DNA of 64,000 nucleotides from CADEDH01 sp965216205 (GTDB taxonomy: Bacteria; Actinomycetota; Acidimicrobiia; Acidimicrobiales; SZUA-35). Where the stretch lies: the NCBI GenBank assembly GCA_965216205.1, contig OZ244139.1, positions 124,001 to 188,000 of the forward strand, written 5' to 3'. The position numbers and the translations under genes are program-made. Positions 25,216 to 33,567 of the stretch are shown one piece after another (positions within the stretch are counted from its first letter, which is position 1; the number at the start of each line of letters is the position of its first letter). The notes below the pieces were generated by a model, which was not told the origin of the DNA, made no database searches, and worked only from the letters and a program-made list of their open reading frames with translations.

Positions 25216-26710
25216 CCCCGAGCCCGCCCCCGGTGGGGAGGAGCTCGGTGAGACCGAGGTGGCGGGAGAACGCGACCGACCAGCTCGCGTGGATCACGAC
25301 GGCGACGACGGCAGCGATCGCCAGCCCGGACAACCCCGCCGGGGTGACCAACCCGATCGGAACGACCGCGACCACCGCCCCAGCCGCGGCCACCGCCGCC
25401 GGGCGACCCAACGGCCGGAGACCACCGAGACGGTGGACGAGCACCGCTGCCGCACCGTTCTGGACCACCACGGCCGCCGACCAGCCGATCGCCGCCCCCG
25501 CCAGACCGAACCGGGGGATGAGGGCGACGGCGAGCACGATGTCGATCGTGAGGGCGGCCGCGGCGATGGCGAGCGACGCTCGCGAGTGGCCGAGCATCAG
25601 CAGCGTCAGGTCGATCGGACCGGTCGCCGCGTGGGTGAGGAGGATCATCGCCAGGACCGTCAACGCGACCCGCCCGTCGGCGAACGCCGGGTTGAGCAGC
25701 TCGATGAGGGTCGTCGCCTTCACCGCCACGAGCAGGAAGTACGGCCATGCCACGACGACCATCCAGCCGGCGGCCTGATGGAGCAACCGCTGGGCGTCCC
25801 CGCGATCGCCGCCGGAGATCGCCCGCCTGAGGCCCGGTGAGGTGGCCTGCCCGATCGAGAAGACGACGAAGTTGCCGGCGGTGATGAACCGGGAGATCGA
25901 ACCGTAGACACCGGCTGCGGCCTCACCGGCCAGCGCCGAGACGAGGATGACGTCGACGCGCTCGAGGGCGATCTGCAGCCCGGTGGCGAAGGCCCGGGGC
26001 CGGGTGTAGCTCCAGAACTCGGCAGCCGACACGGGCCGCTCCGACCCCCCGGTGAACCCCCCGGCCCGCCACACGGCGACGGCGGCGGCGAGGGCGGCGG
26101 CCACGATCGGCCAGGCCCACGCCACCGCCAGCGCCGCCATCGACGGCTCGCCCCCGGCGACGAGGAGACCGACGACGCCCACGAGCTGCAGCACCGGCTT
26201 CAGCACCTGGTTGATCACGACCGTCGGGATCATCGAGCCCAGCCCTCGGGTGGCGCCGAGGAACATGACCGTGAGCGCCCAGGCCGGGACGGCCACGGCC
26301 ACGACGCGGAGCATCGTGGCGGCGTCGGCCGTGCGGGCCGGCGAGAGGAGCCCGGCGATCGGGGTGGCCGCCACCGCGATGGCCGCACCACCCATCAGTC
26401 CGGCCAGGGTCACCGGTGCGGCTGCGTAGGTGAGGATCGAGCGGGGGTTCGGCGTCGTCGCCGAGAGGCAGGCCGGCATGAAGTAGACGAGACCCGTCAT
26501 CGTTCCCAAGCCGGCGGTGTTGCCGAGGATCGCGACCACTGCGGTGGCGGCGAAGAAGACCCCGGCGAGCGACGCGCCCTCCCGGGCCAGCGCCACCGCG
26601 ATGCCGAAGTTGGCCGCCGTCGTGGCCGCCGCGCCGAGCAGCGCCATGCCGGTCGCGGAGCCGCTCGACTGGGCCGTCGGCGGACGCCGAGCGGTCACCC
26701 CTACCGCCAT
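25193..26710 (-). CDS. Polysaccharide flippase (Wzx/MOP superfamily)
   Basis: A roughly 505-residue protein with 12-14 hydrophobic helices and few charged loops, of the polysaccharide transporter family that flips lipid-linked repeat units across the membrane. Segments such as TYAAAPVTLAGLMGGAAIAV and VEQS-free helices with the central RPRAFATGLQIALERVDVIL are typical. ATG 26710 overlaps the upstream gene's end by 10 bp; GTG 26698, three bases beyond that stop codon, is an equally good start. It is co-transcribed with the phosphotransferase-like gene. Confidence 0.85.
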   Translation of the reverse strand: MAVGVTARRPPTAQSSGSATGMALLGAAATTAANFGIAVALAREGASLAGVFFAATAVVAILGNTAGLGTMTGLVYFMPACLSATTPNPRSILTYAAAPVTLAGLMGGAAIAVAATPIAGLLSPARTADAATMLRVVAVAVPAWALTVMFLGATRGLGSMIPTVVINQVLKPVLQLVGVVGLLVAGGEPSMAALAVAWAWPIVAAALAAAVAVWRAGGFTGGSERPVSAAEFWSYTRPRAFATGLQIALERVDVILVSALAGEAAAGVYGSISRFITAGNFVVFSIGQATSPGLRRAISGGDRGDAQRLLHQAAGWMVVVAWPYFLLVAVKATTLIELLNPAFADGRVALTVLAMILLTHAATGPIDLTLLMLGHSRASLAIAAAALTIDIVLAVALIPRFGLAGAAIGWSAAVVVQNGAAAVLVHRLGGLRPLGRPAAVAAAGAVVAVVPIGLVTPAGLSGLAIAAVVAVVIHASWSVAFSRHLGLTELLPTGGGLGVRAGRGR

Positions 26711-28125
26711 CGGGCCTGACGATCGGCCAGCGCCCCCGCTGCGACGGTGGTCAGTCCGGCGACGGCACCTCCCTGCCACCGCTGCCCGTCGAGTCGGATC
26801 TCCCGGGCGATCAGCTCACAGAGGTAGAGATCGACGATCGCGTCGACCGTTGCCCCGCGAGTGCGCTGGTCGGGCGCCTCCACGAACGGTGCGAGGATCT
26901 CCGCTGCGGTGGCGACGACGATGGCGAGGGCGCGGCGGTTGCTTCCCCGCCGGGTTCGGCGCCACGCCTCGAACGCGTGATGGAGCGCGTCGAAGCCGAG
27001 CGGCCGTCCCCGGCCCCCGAACTCCCAGTCCCAGAGGGTGGCGCTCGAGCCGCGGATGGCCAGGTTCCACGGGGTGAGATCCCCGTGCCAGAACCCGATG
27101 GTGACGCACGTATCGGCGTGTCGGGCACGCACGGCCGAGACATCGATCTCGTCGTGCAAGCCGGCGGATCGCCACTCGTCGAAGACGTCGAGCTCGCCGA
27201 CCGGTCGTGGACCTGCGGCGTCGGCCGCAGCGATCGCCCGTACGATCGTGGGCAGCGTGCGCTCGGGTCGAGCGACCGATGGCAGTGTGCGCTCGGGTCG
27301 AGCGACCGATGGCAGTGTGCGCTCGGGTCGAGCGACCGATGGCAAGGTGCGCTCGGGTCGAGCGACCGGTGGCAACAGGGCACGGAGGCGGGGTTCGGGG
27401 GTCATCGGGCTCGATACGGTCACCACACCGCCCCGCCACGGCTGCTCGTGGAGCACCACCGGCGCCCGGAGCCACGCTGGGAGTCGTCCCTCGACGGCTC
27501 GGAGCGCGTCGGCCTCGTTGGCCACCAGCTCGCTCGACAGCGGCGACCAGCCGACCTTGGCGTAGCCGACGATTCGCCCCGTCGGCGTCAGCAACTGCAG
27601 GACCGGCTTGCGGTTCCGACGCCTCGTGCCGACCGTGACCGAGGCGAGCAGCTCCGGTTCACCGAGCGCACGGGCCAACTCGTCGACCAACGCGAACCGG
27701 GGTAGGGCGATGCGTTGGCCCGGCACGAGTCGCAACAGACCGATTCGGGCGATCGCGCGACCGACGATCCCCGCTGCGACCTGGGCCGGGCTCCGGTCGT
27801 TGTCGAAGCGCCGGAGGGCGGCCGCGGCCGCCGCTGGCGGACCGGTCGGAACGAGCAGATGGAACGCGTCCAACGACGGGCGGGCGAGCAGTTCCGACGT
27901 GGGCCCGTCGTCATCGTCGGCGGCGCCGAGCACGATCCGGAGCCACGCGAGGTCGTCGTCGCCTCGGCGACGGTTGCGCCGATCGGCTTGCCCGCCCGAC
28001 CGCATCGCCGCCCGCCGATCGGGCCGTGCCGATGCGGCGGCCGCGACGATGTCGGTGGGGCGTTCGTCGTCACCGCTCGGCGAGCGGTCGGCCAGCGTCA
28101 CCGGGTTCTCATCGGCAATCCGCAC
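26701..28125 (-). CDS. Aminoglycoside phosphotransferase-like (APH/choline kinase-fold) protein with a repeat insertion
   Basis: About 474 residues. The C-terminal half shows the kinase catalytic loop GFWHGDLTPWNLA and the metal-binding LWDWEFGG, so a phosphotransferase fold is likely. YAKVGWSPLSSELVANEADAL looks like the N-lobe lysine and glutamate. Between the lobes sits a tandem repeat of VARPERTLPS. The N-terminal 150 residues are not recognised. GTG 28125 is chosen because earlier codons overlap the divergent gene. Its place between flippase and glycosyltransferases suggests a role in polymer precursor phosphorylation, but the substrate is unknown. Confidence 0.7.
   Translation of the reverse strand: MRIADENPVTLADRSPSGDDERPTDIVAAAASARPDRRAAMRSGGQADRRNRRRGDDDLAWLRIVLGAADDDDGPTSELLARPSLDAFHLLVPTGPPAAAAAALRRFDNDRSPAQVAAGIVGRAIARIGLLRLVPGQRIALPRFALVDELARALGEPELLASVTVGTRRRNRKPVLQLLTPTGRIVGYAKVGWSPLSSELVANEADALRAVEGRLPAWLRAPVVLHEQPWRGGVVTVSSPMTPEPRLRALLPPVARPERTLPSVARPERTLPSVARPERTLPSVARPERTLPTIVRAIAAADAAGPRPVGELDVFDEWRSAGLHDEIDVSAVRARHADTCVTIGFWHGDLTPWNLAIRGSSATLWDWEFGGRGRPLGFDALHHAFEAWRRTRRGSNRRALAIVVATAAEILAPFVEAPDQRTRGATVDAIVDLYLCELIAREIRLDGQRWQGGAVAGLTTVAAGALADRQARWR
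27257..27376. repeat. Four in-frame 30-bp tandem repeats inside the phosphotransferase-like gene
   Basis: Units begin at 27257, 27287, 27317 and 27347. Copies two and three are essentially identical; the last diverges at its 3' end. In the coding frame (minus strand) each encodes ten residues, roughly VARPERTLPS. Near-identity at the DNA level implies a recent expansion. Confidence 0.93.
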
Positions 28126-28200
28126 AGTCAGTCGAGCGGTCCGTCGCGCGGTCGGTCTGGCGGTCTCAGGTCCGGCCCGTCGGTTGCCGATACGGACCAC

Positions 28201-28749
28201 ATGACGTTGACCGCTCCCGCCGACGCACCGGCCCTCTCGCCGATCGGCGATCGCCGAACCCGTCCGGCCACCGCTGTCGTCGAACCGAAACGGCAGGCGA
28301 AACGCGTGCTCTTCGTGTCGTCGTCCGGTGGGCACCTCTCCCAGCTCCTGCAGCTACGACCGTGGTGGGAGAACCACGAGCGCTGCTGGGTGACGTTCGA
28401 CCTGCCCGACGCACGATCGAAGCTCGTGGGCGAGGAGCTGATCCCGGCCCACCATCCCACCACCCGGAACGTGGTGAACGTGGCGAGGAACGCAACGCTG
28501 GCGCTGTCGGTGGTGGGCGACTACCGGCCAGACGTGGTCATCTCGAACGGGGCCGGGGTCGCCCTGCCGTTCTTCGCGGTCGCCCGAGCCCGCGGGATAC
28601 CCACGGTGTACCTCGAGGTCTACGATCGGGTCGGGTCCCGGACGTTGACCGGACGTCTCTGCCGCCCGCTGTCGAGCCGGTTCCTCGTGCAGTGGCCCGA
28701 GCAGCAGGCGCTCTACGCCGACTCCACCCTGATCGGACCGGTCTATTGA
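28201..28749 (+). CDS. PssD/Alg14-like glycosyltransferase membrane-anchoring subunit
   Basis: A 182-residue protein matching the Alg14/PssD family, the membrane-associated acceptor half of a split GT28-type transferase. VLFVSSSGGHLSQLLQL is the diagnostic N-terminal motif, followed by RPDVVISNGAGVALPFFAVARARGIPTVYLE and the terminal GPVY. ATG 28201 starts the frame, preceded by the divergent phosphotransferase-like gene. Its stop overlaps the partner gene's TTG (TTGA), so the two subunits are likely made together. Confidence 0.9.
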   Translation: MTLTAPADAPALSPIGDRRTRPATAVVEPKRQAKRVLFVSSSGGHLSQLLQLRPWWENHERCWVTFDLPDARSKLVGEELIPAHHPTTRNVVNVARNATLALSVVGDYRPDVVISNGAGVALPFFAVARARGIPTVYLEVYDRVGSRTLTGRLCRPLSSRFLVQWPEQQALYADSTLIGPVY

Positions 28750-29291
28750 GCTCCGACATCGAGCAGCGCGGCGTGGCCGACCGGGGTCGACCGTTGGTGG
28801 TCGTGTCGGTCGGCACCGATCATCACCGGTTCGATCGCCTCGTGCGGTGGATGGACGCGTGGGCGGTGTCGAACCGATCCGTGCGGGTCGTCGTGCAACG
28901 GGGCACCGCCGCCCCGACGACCGCCGCGGAGAGCCAGCCGCTGATCCCGCACGGTGAGCTGTGCGAGATGTTCGCCGAGGCGACGGTCGTCGTCACCCAC
29001 GGTGGTCCCTCCACGGTGATGGACGCACGGACGGCGGGACGCCTCCCGATCGTGGTGCCCCGCGATCCGGAGCTCGGTGAGCACGTGGACGGGCACCAGC
29101 AGGAGTTCGCCGAGCACCTCGCCCGCCAGGGGCTGGCGGTCGTGGCCGACGACGTCGATTCGCTCGACGCGGCGATTCGGCAGGCCCTCGACGATCCGGA
29201 TCGGTTCGCCGTCTCGCTCGACGGCTCGGGGGCGCCGGGGATCGCCGCCTTCGCCGAGGTGGTCGACGAACTGCTCGGCGCGTCGCCGTGA
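28746..29291 (+). CDS. PssE/Alg13-like glycosyltransferase catalytic subunit
   Basis: A roughly 181-residue GT28 C-terminal-domain protein, the donor-binding half of the split transferase. VVVSVGTDHHRFDRLVRWMD, the ATVVVTHGGPSTVMDA motif and a HVDGHQQEFAEHL segment are characteristic. There is no ATG; the TTG at 28746 overlaps the pssD-like stop. With its partner it should add an early sugar to an undecaprenyl-linked repeat unit. Its TGA overlaps the following GTG. Confidence 0.88.
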   Translation: MSSDIEQRGVADRGRPLVVVSVGTDHHRFDRLVRWMDAWAVSNRSVRVVVQRGTAAPTTAAESQPLIPHGELCEMFAEATVVVTHGGPSTVMDARTAGRLPIVVPRDPELGEHVDGHQQEFAEHLARQGLAVVADDVDSLDAAIRQALDDPDRFAVSLDGSGAPGIAAFAEVVDELLGASP

Positions 29292-30208
29292 CACCGCTCG
29301 ACGATCGGTCGACGTCGGTGGTGATCGCCACCCGCGACCGTCCCGAGCTGCTTCGCCGGGCCCTCGACGCGGTGCTCGACCAGGACATGGACGGCCACCT
29401 CGAGGTGGTCGTGGTGTTCGACCGATCGACCCCCGACGAGTCGCTCGCCCTCGACGAGCCGACCAGGCGCGTGGTGGTCACCACCAACGTGCGGACCCCC
29501 GGGCTCGCCGGCGCTCGCAACAGCGGCATCGCCATCGCCGCCAACCCCTGGTTGGCGTTCTGCGACGACGACGACGAGTGGCTTCCCGGCAAGCTCGCCG
29601 CCCAGTTCGCTGTGCTCGCGGCCTCGCCCGACGCCCGTGCCGCCTGCACCGGGATCCTGATCCGCTACCGCGACACCGACACCGCCCGGATCCCCGATCC
29701 GGCGGCCGTCACCTACCGCGGCTTCCTCGACGATCGGATGACCGAGGTGCATCCGTCGAGCTGGCTCGTGCATCGCGCCACGATGATCGAGCAGATCGGC
29801 CTCGTCGACGAGGAACTGCCGGGCAGCTACGCCGAGGACTACGACCTCATGCTCCGCACGGCCGCAGCTTGTCCGATCGCGGTCGCCGAGGAGCCCCTCG
29901 TCCGGGTGTGGTGGCACGGCGCATCGTTCTTCTTCGAGCGGTGGAAGACGATCGACGACGCCCTCGGCTACCTGCTCGACAAGTACCCCGACTTCGCCGA
30001 CCACCCGATCGGGCTCGCCAGGATCGAGGGCCAGCGGGCGGTGGCCCAGGCGGCGATGGGGGAGCGACGCCGGGCACTAGCTACCGCTTGGCGGGCGTTC
30101 GGTCTGAGCCGGCGGGAGAAGCGGGTCCCCCTCGCGCTCGCCGTCGCAGCGGGGCTACCGGCGGGTGCTGCCCTGTCGGCCGCTCACCGGTTCGGTCGCG
30201 GTATCTGA
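29288..30208 (+). CDS. Family 2 glycosyltransferase
   Basis: A 306-residue GT-A fold transferase. SVVIATRDRPELLRRALDAVL is the nucleotide-sugar-binding start, GLAGARNSGIAIA follows, and FCDDDDEWLPGK is the DxD region. EDYDLMLRTAAACPIAVAEEPLVRV fits the acceptor end. GTG 29288 overlaps the previous stop (GTGA), so pssD-like, pssE-like and this gene are a translationally coupled trio. It is the last gene of the polysaccharide locus. Confidence 0.92.
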   Translation: MTPLDDRSTSVVIATRDRPELLRRALDAVLDQDMDGHLEVVVVFDRSTPDESLALDEPTRRVVVTTNVRTPGLAGARNSGIAIAANPWLAFCDDDDEWLPGKLAAQFAVLAASPDARAACTGILIRYRDTDTARIPDPAAVTYRGFLDDRMTEVHPSSWLVHRATMIEQIGLVDEELPGSYAEDYDLMLRTAAACPIAVAEEPLVRVWWHGASFFFERWKTIDDALGYLLDKYPDFADHPIGLARIEGQRAVAQAAMGERRRALATAWRAFGLSRREKRVPLALAVAAGLPAGAALSAAHRFGRGI

Positions 30209-30268
30209 CCACGGCCGTCGGGTGTCGCAGGCTGCGTGCCCACGACACCCGGAAACCAGCTCGTCGAG

Positions 30269-30466
30269 CTACTCGCTCTCTTCGCCGCCTTCGGCCTCGG
30301 TCGACTCGGTGCTGCCGTCGTCGCCGCCTTCGGCCGCGGTGGTCTCGGTGCCGCCGTCGTCGCCGGTGTCGGCGCCGTCGTCGTCATCCGAGCACGCCAG
30401 CGTCCCGAGGCTGAGGCCTGCGACCATGAGCCCGGCCAGCAGCGTCTGCTTCTTGTTCGTTGGCAT
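30269..30466 (-). CDS. Small acidic lipoprotein
   Basis: A 65-residue protein. The first 24 residues form a lipoprotein signal ending in LGTLAC, so Cys25 should be lipidated. The mature part is only about 40 residues, almost all Asp, Glu, Gly, Ser and Thr. GGAAGG lies just upstream of ATG 30466. No domain is visible; such peptides are common spacers at actinobacterial surfaces. Confidence 0.65.
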   Translation of the reverse strand: MPTNKKQTLLAGLMVAGLSLGTLACSDDDDGADTGDDGGTETTAAEGGDDGSTESTEAEGGEESE

Positions 30467-30676
30467 CGTTGCCTTCCCTTCCCGTTCACATGCAACAGGC
30501 CCGGACGCCGACGGGAGTGACAGCGCTATTCGATCCTGTTGATGGTTGTCGGTTGTTCAACGCAGCGAATCTAGGCGCACCGGAACGGTTTGTGGTGTCA
30601 CGCCCGGAATCTCGGGTCGGGATCCCTGGTGGGCGGGCAGCTCGGCCAGAACGGGGTGGTAGTACGGTCCTGACCC

Positions 30677-32134
30677 ATGGGAGTACGCACCGGAGCAGAG
30701 TTCCTCGAGGGATTGCGGCAGCGGCCGCGGGCGGTGTGGGTCGACGGTGAGCGCCTCGATGACGTCACCGAGCACCCGAAGACCCGCGGGGCGGCGGCGT
30801 CGCTCGGTCGGGTCTTCGACCGGCAGCTCGCTCACCCCGATGAGTGCCTCTTCACCAAGCCCGACACCGGTGAGCCGACCAACCTCAGCCACCTGCTGCC
30901 GCGGTGCCACGACGAGATCCGACGACGGCATGTGGGGCTGGTCCGCATGAGCGAGGCGTCGGTCGGCTTGATGGGGCGCACACCCGACTACATGAACATG
31001 AAGTTCTCGGGCTTCGCGTCGGCGCCGTGGGTGTGGGCGGGCGACGACAACCGGAACGAGCGGGGAGCCGCCAACCTCGTCGCCTTCCAGAACCACCTCG
31101 CCGACCACGACGTGGCCCTGACCCACACGATCATCCAGCCCACCACCGACAAGCGCACCGATGGCGCCATCATCGGGAACGAGGTCACGATCCGGAAGGT
31201 TGGCGAGACCGCCGAGGGAATCGTGGTGCGAGGCGCCCGGGTGTTGGCCACGCTGGCGCCGTTCGCCGACGAGCAGACCGTGTACCCGGCCCTGCCGTTG
31301 CCGCTGGGGGCCGACGACTACGCCATCTCCTTCGCGATCCCACTCGACACGCCGGGCCTGAAGTTCCTGTGCCGCGACTCGGTGTCAGCCGACGACGACC
31401 CGTGGGACAAACCGCTGTCGGCCCGGTTCGACGAGCAGGACGCCTTCTGCATGTTCGACGATGTGGTCGTGCCCTGGGACCGGATCTTCATCGACGGCGA
31501 CGTCGACATCTACAACTCGATGCACGAGACCGGGTTCTCGATCAACATGACCACCCAGTCGACCACCCGGGCCCTCACCAAGCTCGAGTTCGCCTACGGG
31601 CTCGCCACCCGCATCGCCGAGACGATCGGCGACCACAGCCCCGCCACGATCGATCTGCTCGGCGAGATCGCCTGCTATGTCCAGGCCACCCGCAACGCCC
31701 TCGAGCTGTCGGTGGAGCATGCCTGGGAGCGGGAGCGGGACGGCCACTGGTTCCCCGACCCACGGCCGCTCGATCCGATGCGGGCCCTCCTCGCCACCTG
31801 GATGCCCCGGGTGGCCGAGATCATCATCCTGATCGGCAGCCACAACCTGCTCACCACCCCCACCCGCAGCCAGCTCGACGATCCAGAGCTCCGTCCCCTC
31901 CTCGACGAGATGCTCCACGGCGCCGACGACACCCCGGCCGACGAGCGGGCCGCGCTCTTTCGCATGGCGTGGGACTTCGTCGGCTCCGGCCTGGCCGGCC
32001 GGGGCTTCCTCTACGAGCGCTTCTATCTCACGTCGGCCACCCGCAACCGCCAGATGCTCCACGCCCGCCTGGCCGATCGCACCCTCGCCAACCGCTACGT
32101 CGACGAGATGCTGGAGCTCGCCCGCCAACCGTGA
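30677..32134 (+). CDS. 4-hydroxyphenylacetate 3-monooxygenase-type (HpaB/PvcC family) oxygenase
   Basis: A 485-residue FADH2-dependent oxygenase with the acyl-CoA dehydrogenase-like fold. RTGAEFLEGL starts the family, TPDYMNMKF and ALTHTIIQPTTDKR carry the flavin and substrate residues, and FDDVVVPWDRIFIDGD is a strong match. The reduced flavin would come from a separate HpaC-like reductase, not present here. It hydroxylates phenolic compounds or acts on 4-hydroxybutyryl-like substrates; which cannot be decided. ATG 30677 is used. Confidence 0.9.
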   Translation: MGVRTGAEFLEGLRQRPRAVWVDGERLDDVTEHPKTRGAAASLGRVFDRQLAHPDECLFTKPDTGEPTNLSHLLPRCHDEIRRRHVGLVRMSEASVGLMGRTPDYMNMKFSGFASAPWVWAGDDNRNERGAANLVAFQNHLADHDVALTHTIIQPTTDKRTDGAIIGNEVTIRKVGETAEGIVVRGARVLATLAPFADEQTVYPALPLPLGADDYAISFAIPLDTPGLKFLCRDSVSADDDPWDKPLSARFDEQDAFCMFDDVVVPWDRIFIDGDVDIYNSMHETGFSINMTTQSTTRALTKLEFAYGLATRIAETIGDHSPATIDLLGEIACYVQATRNALELSVEHAWERERDGHWFPDPRPLDPMRALLATWMPRVAEIIILIGSHNLLTTPTRSQLDDPELRPLLDEMLHGADDTPADERAALFRMAWDFVGSGLAGRGFLYERFYLTSATRNRQMLHARLADRTLANRYVDEMLELARQP

Positions 32135-32150
32135 TCAGGTGTCGGGTTCC

Positions 32151-32204
32151 CACCGCAAAGCGGCCCGAATGCACGAATGGTGTGCAGTTGGGCCACTTCG
32201 CGGT
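32151..32204. terminator. Large imperfect hairpin downstream of the HpaB-type gene
   Basis: Two 15-nt arms (32152-32166 and 32190-32204) pair at 13 positions, and the enclosed loop has a further TGCAC/GTGCA pairing. The structure starts 17 bp after the stop codon at 32134. There is no T run, so it could be a terminator or a REP-like element. Confidence 0.4.
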
Positions 32205-32267
32205 CCGGGTTCCCGGCCGCCCGGAATTTGCCCAACACGCGGCGTCGGATGTGCGAACCTGCTCCTC

Positions 32268-32816
32268 GTGACCGACGGAAAGCTCATCGTGGTGACCGGG
32301 ATCATGGCGGCGGGGAAGTCGACGGTGGCACAGGCGCTCGCCGAGCGCTTTCCGAAGAGCACCCACATTCGGGGCGACCACTACCGGCGCTCGATCGTGC
32401 ACGGCCGGCACGAGATGACGCCAGATCCGAGCCCCGAGGCGCTCGAACAGCTCCGGCTCCGGTACCGGATCGCGGTCTCGGTCGCCCAGGAGTACCGGGC
32501 TGCCGGCTTCACCGCCGTGCTGCAGGACGTGATCATCGGCCCCATGCTCGGTGAGTTCGTGTCGATGGTGTCGCACCGGCCCCTCTCCCTGATCGTCCTC
32601 ACCCCGGACCTGTCGACAGTCGCCGACCGCGAGCGTGAGCGGGCGAAGACCGGTTACCGGGGTGTCACGCCCGAGCACCTCGACTCGGTCCACCGATCGA
32701 CCACACCGAAGCTCGGTTTCTGGCTCGACTCGACGGCCCTCACCGTTGCGGAGACCGTCGACCTGGCGCTCGGCGAGCTCGACGGAGCGGCCCGCATCGA
32801 AGACGACGCCGGCTGA
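32268..32816 (+). CDS. P-loop nucleotide kinase-like protein (AAA_33/zeta-toxin-like fold)
   Basis: A 182-residue ATP-dependent small-molecule kinase. VVTGIMAAGKSTVAQAL is the P-loop, HIRGDHYRRSIVHG the family's second motif, and VLQDVIIGPML the Walker B-like strand. ERERAKTGYRG carries the arginine finger region. The fold is shared with chloramphenicol phosphotransferase and zeta toxins; the substrate is unknown. GTG 32268 begins just before the P-loop. Confidence 0.8.
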   Translation: MTDGKLIVVTGIMAAGKSTVAQALAERFPKSTHIRGDHYRRSIVHGRHEMTPDPSPEALEQLRLRYRIAVSVAQEYRAAGFTAVLQDVIIGPMLGEFVSMVSHRPLSLIVLTPDLSTVADRERERAKTGYRGVTPEHLDSVHRSTTPKLGFWLDSTALTVAETVDLALGELDGAARIEDDAG

Positions 32817-32834
32817 GCTGATCGAGCCGGGCCG

Positions 32835-33158
32835 TCACCGCAGGATGTGCTGAAGCCCGGTGATCTCGAAGAGGCGCTGCTGGTAGGGATGTGGGGCGTC
32901 GAGACCGAATTTGGCGTTCCGGTCGCCGGCCGCTCGCCGCAGGCGCATGATGGCGCCGATCGCCGCCGAGTCGAGGAGCGTGACATCGGAGAGATCGACG
33001 ATGACCTCGACGAGATCGAGGTCGAGCACTCGGCTCGCCACGATGTCGAACGCCCGGACGCTGCCAGCATCGAACTCCCCCGAAGCCGCGATGGTCACCT
33101 CGCCGGTCGTCGCGCCCACCGACAGGGCAACGCGGAACAGTCGAGCGGGTTCAGCCAT
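32835..33158 (-). CDS. STAS-domain anti-sigma factor antagonist
   Basis: A 107-residue SpoIIAA/RsbV-like protein. DLSDVTLLDSAAIGAIM contains the conserved phosphorylatable serine (Ser64). Unphosphorylated, it would bind the neighbouring RsbW-like kinase and free the sigma factor. It is the last gene of the six-gene operon and its start overlaps the kinase gene's end by 8 bp. Confidence 0.93.
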   Translation of the reverse strand: MAEPARLFRVALSVGATTGEVTIAASGEFDAGSVRAFDIVASRVLDLDLVEVIVDLSDVTLLDSAAIGAIMRLRRAAGDRNAKFGLDAPHPYQQRLFEITGLQHILR

Positions 33159-33567
33159 CGGACGGTGCCACGGGGAATGGAATCGTCACGGTCGTGCCGG
33201 TCGGGCTGCTGTCGATGGACAGGTCGGGGCACACCGAGTGGGCAATCTGCAACCCGAGTCCCTCGCCGCTCGACTCCGGGTGCTGCAGTGGCGACCTGGG
33301 GTCGAAACCGGTTCCGTTGTCGCGAACGACGATCTGAGGTTCTGGGCCGAGGTGCAGTGACAACTCGATCGGTTCCTCTCGCTGAGCTCGTTGGTTGGCA
33401 GCGATTGCGTTGGCGATGATCTCGGTGACAGCTCCGAAGAACAGCGGTTCGTCAACGGCGTCGAGATCGGGAAGGGTGCGCCTCAACATCAATCGGGCGA
33501 ACGCGATGAGCTCGACATCGTTGGCGAGTCGTACCGTGTACGCGGGCCCGGCCTGAAGGGGGCTCAT
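33151..33567 (-). CDS. RsbW-like anti-sigma factor serine kinase (HATPase)
   Basis: A 138-residue GHKL ATPase. AVTEIIANAIAAN is the N box, VVRDNGTGFDP the G1 box and SSGEGLGLQIAHSV the G2 box, all intact. It should both hold the adjacent SigF-type sigma factor and phosphorylate the STAS protein. ATG 33567 overlaps the sigma factor's stop (ATGA). Confidence 0.92.
   Translation of the reverse strand: MSPLQAGPAYTVRLANDVELIAFARLMLRRTLPDLDAVDEPLFFGAVTEIIANAIAANQRAQREEPIELSLHLGPEPQIVVRDNGTGFDPRSPLQHPESSGEGLGLQIAHSVCPDLSIDSSPTGTTVTIPFPVAPSDG

Noticed and set aside
30184..30495. Alternative 103-codon minus-strand frame over the small lipoprotein
   Set aside because: It lacks a signal peptide or ribosome site, while the 65-residue frame has both.
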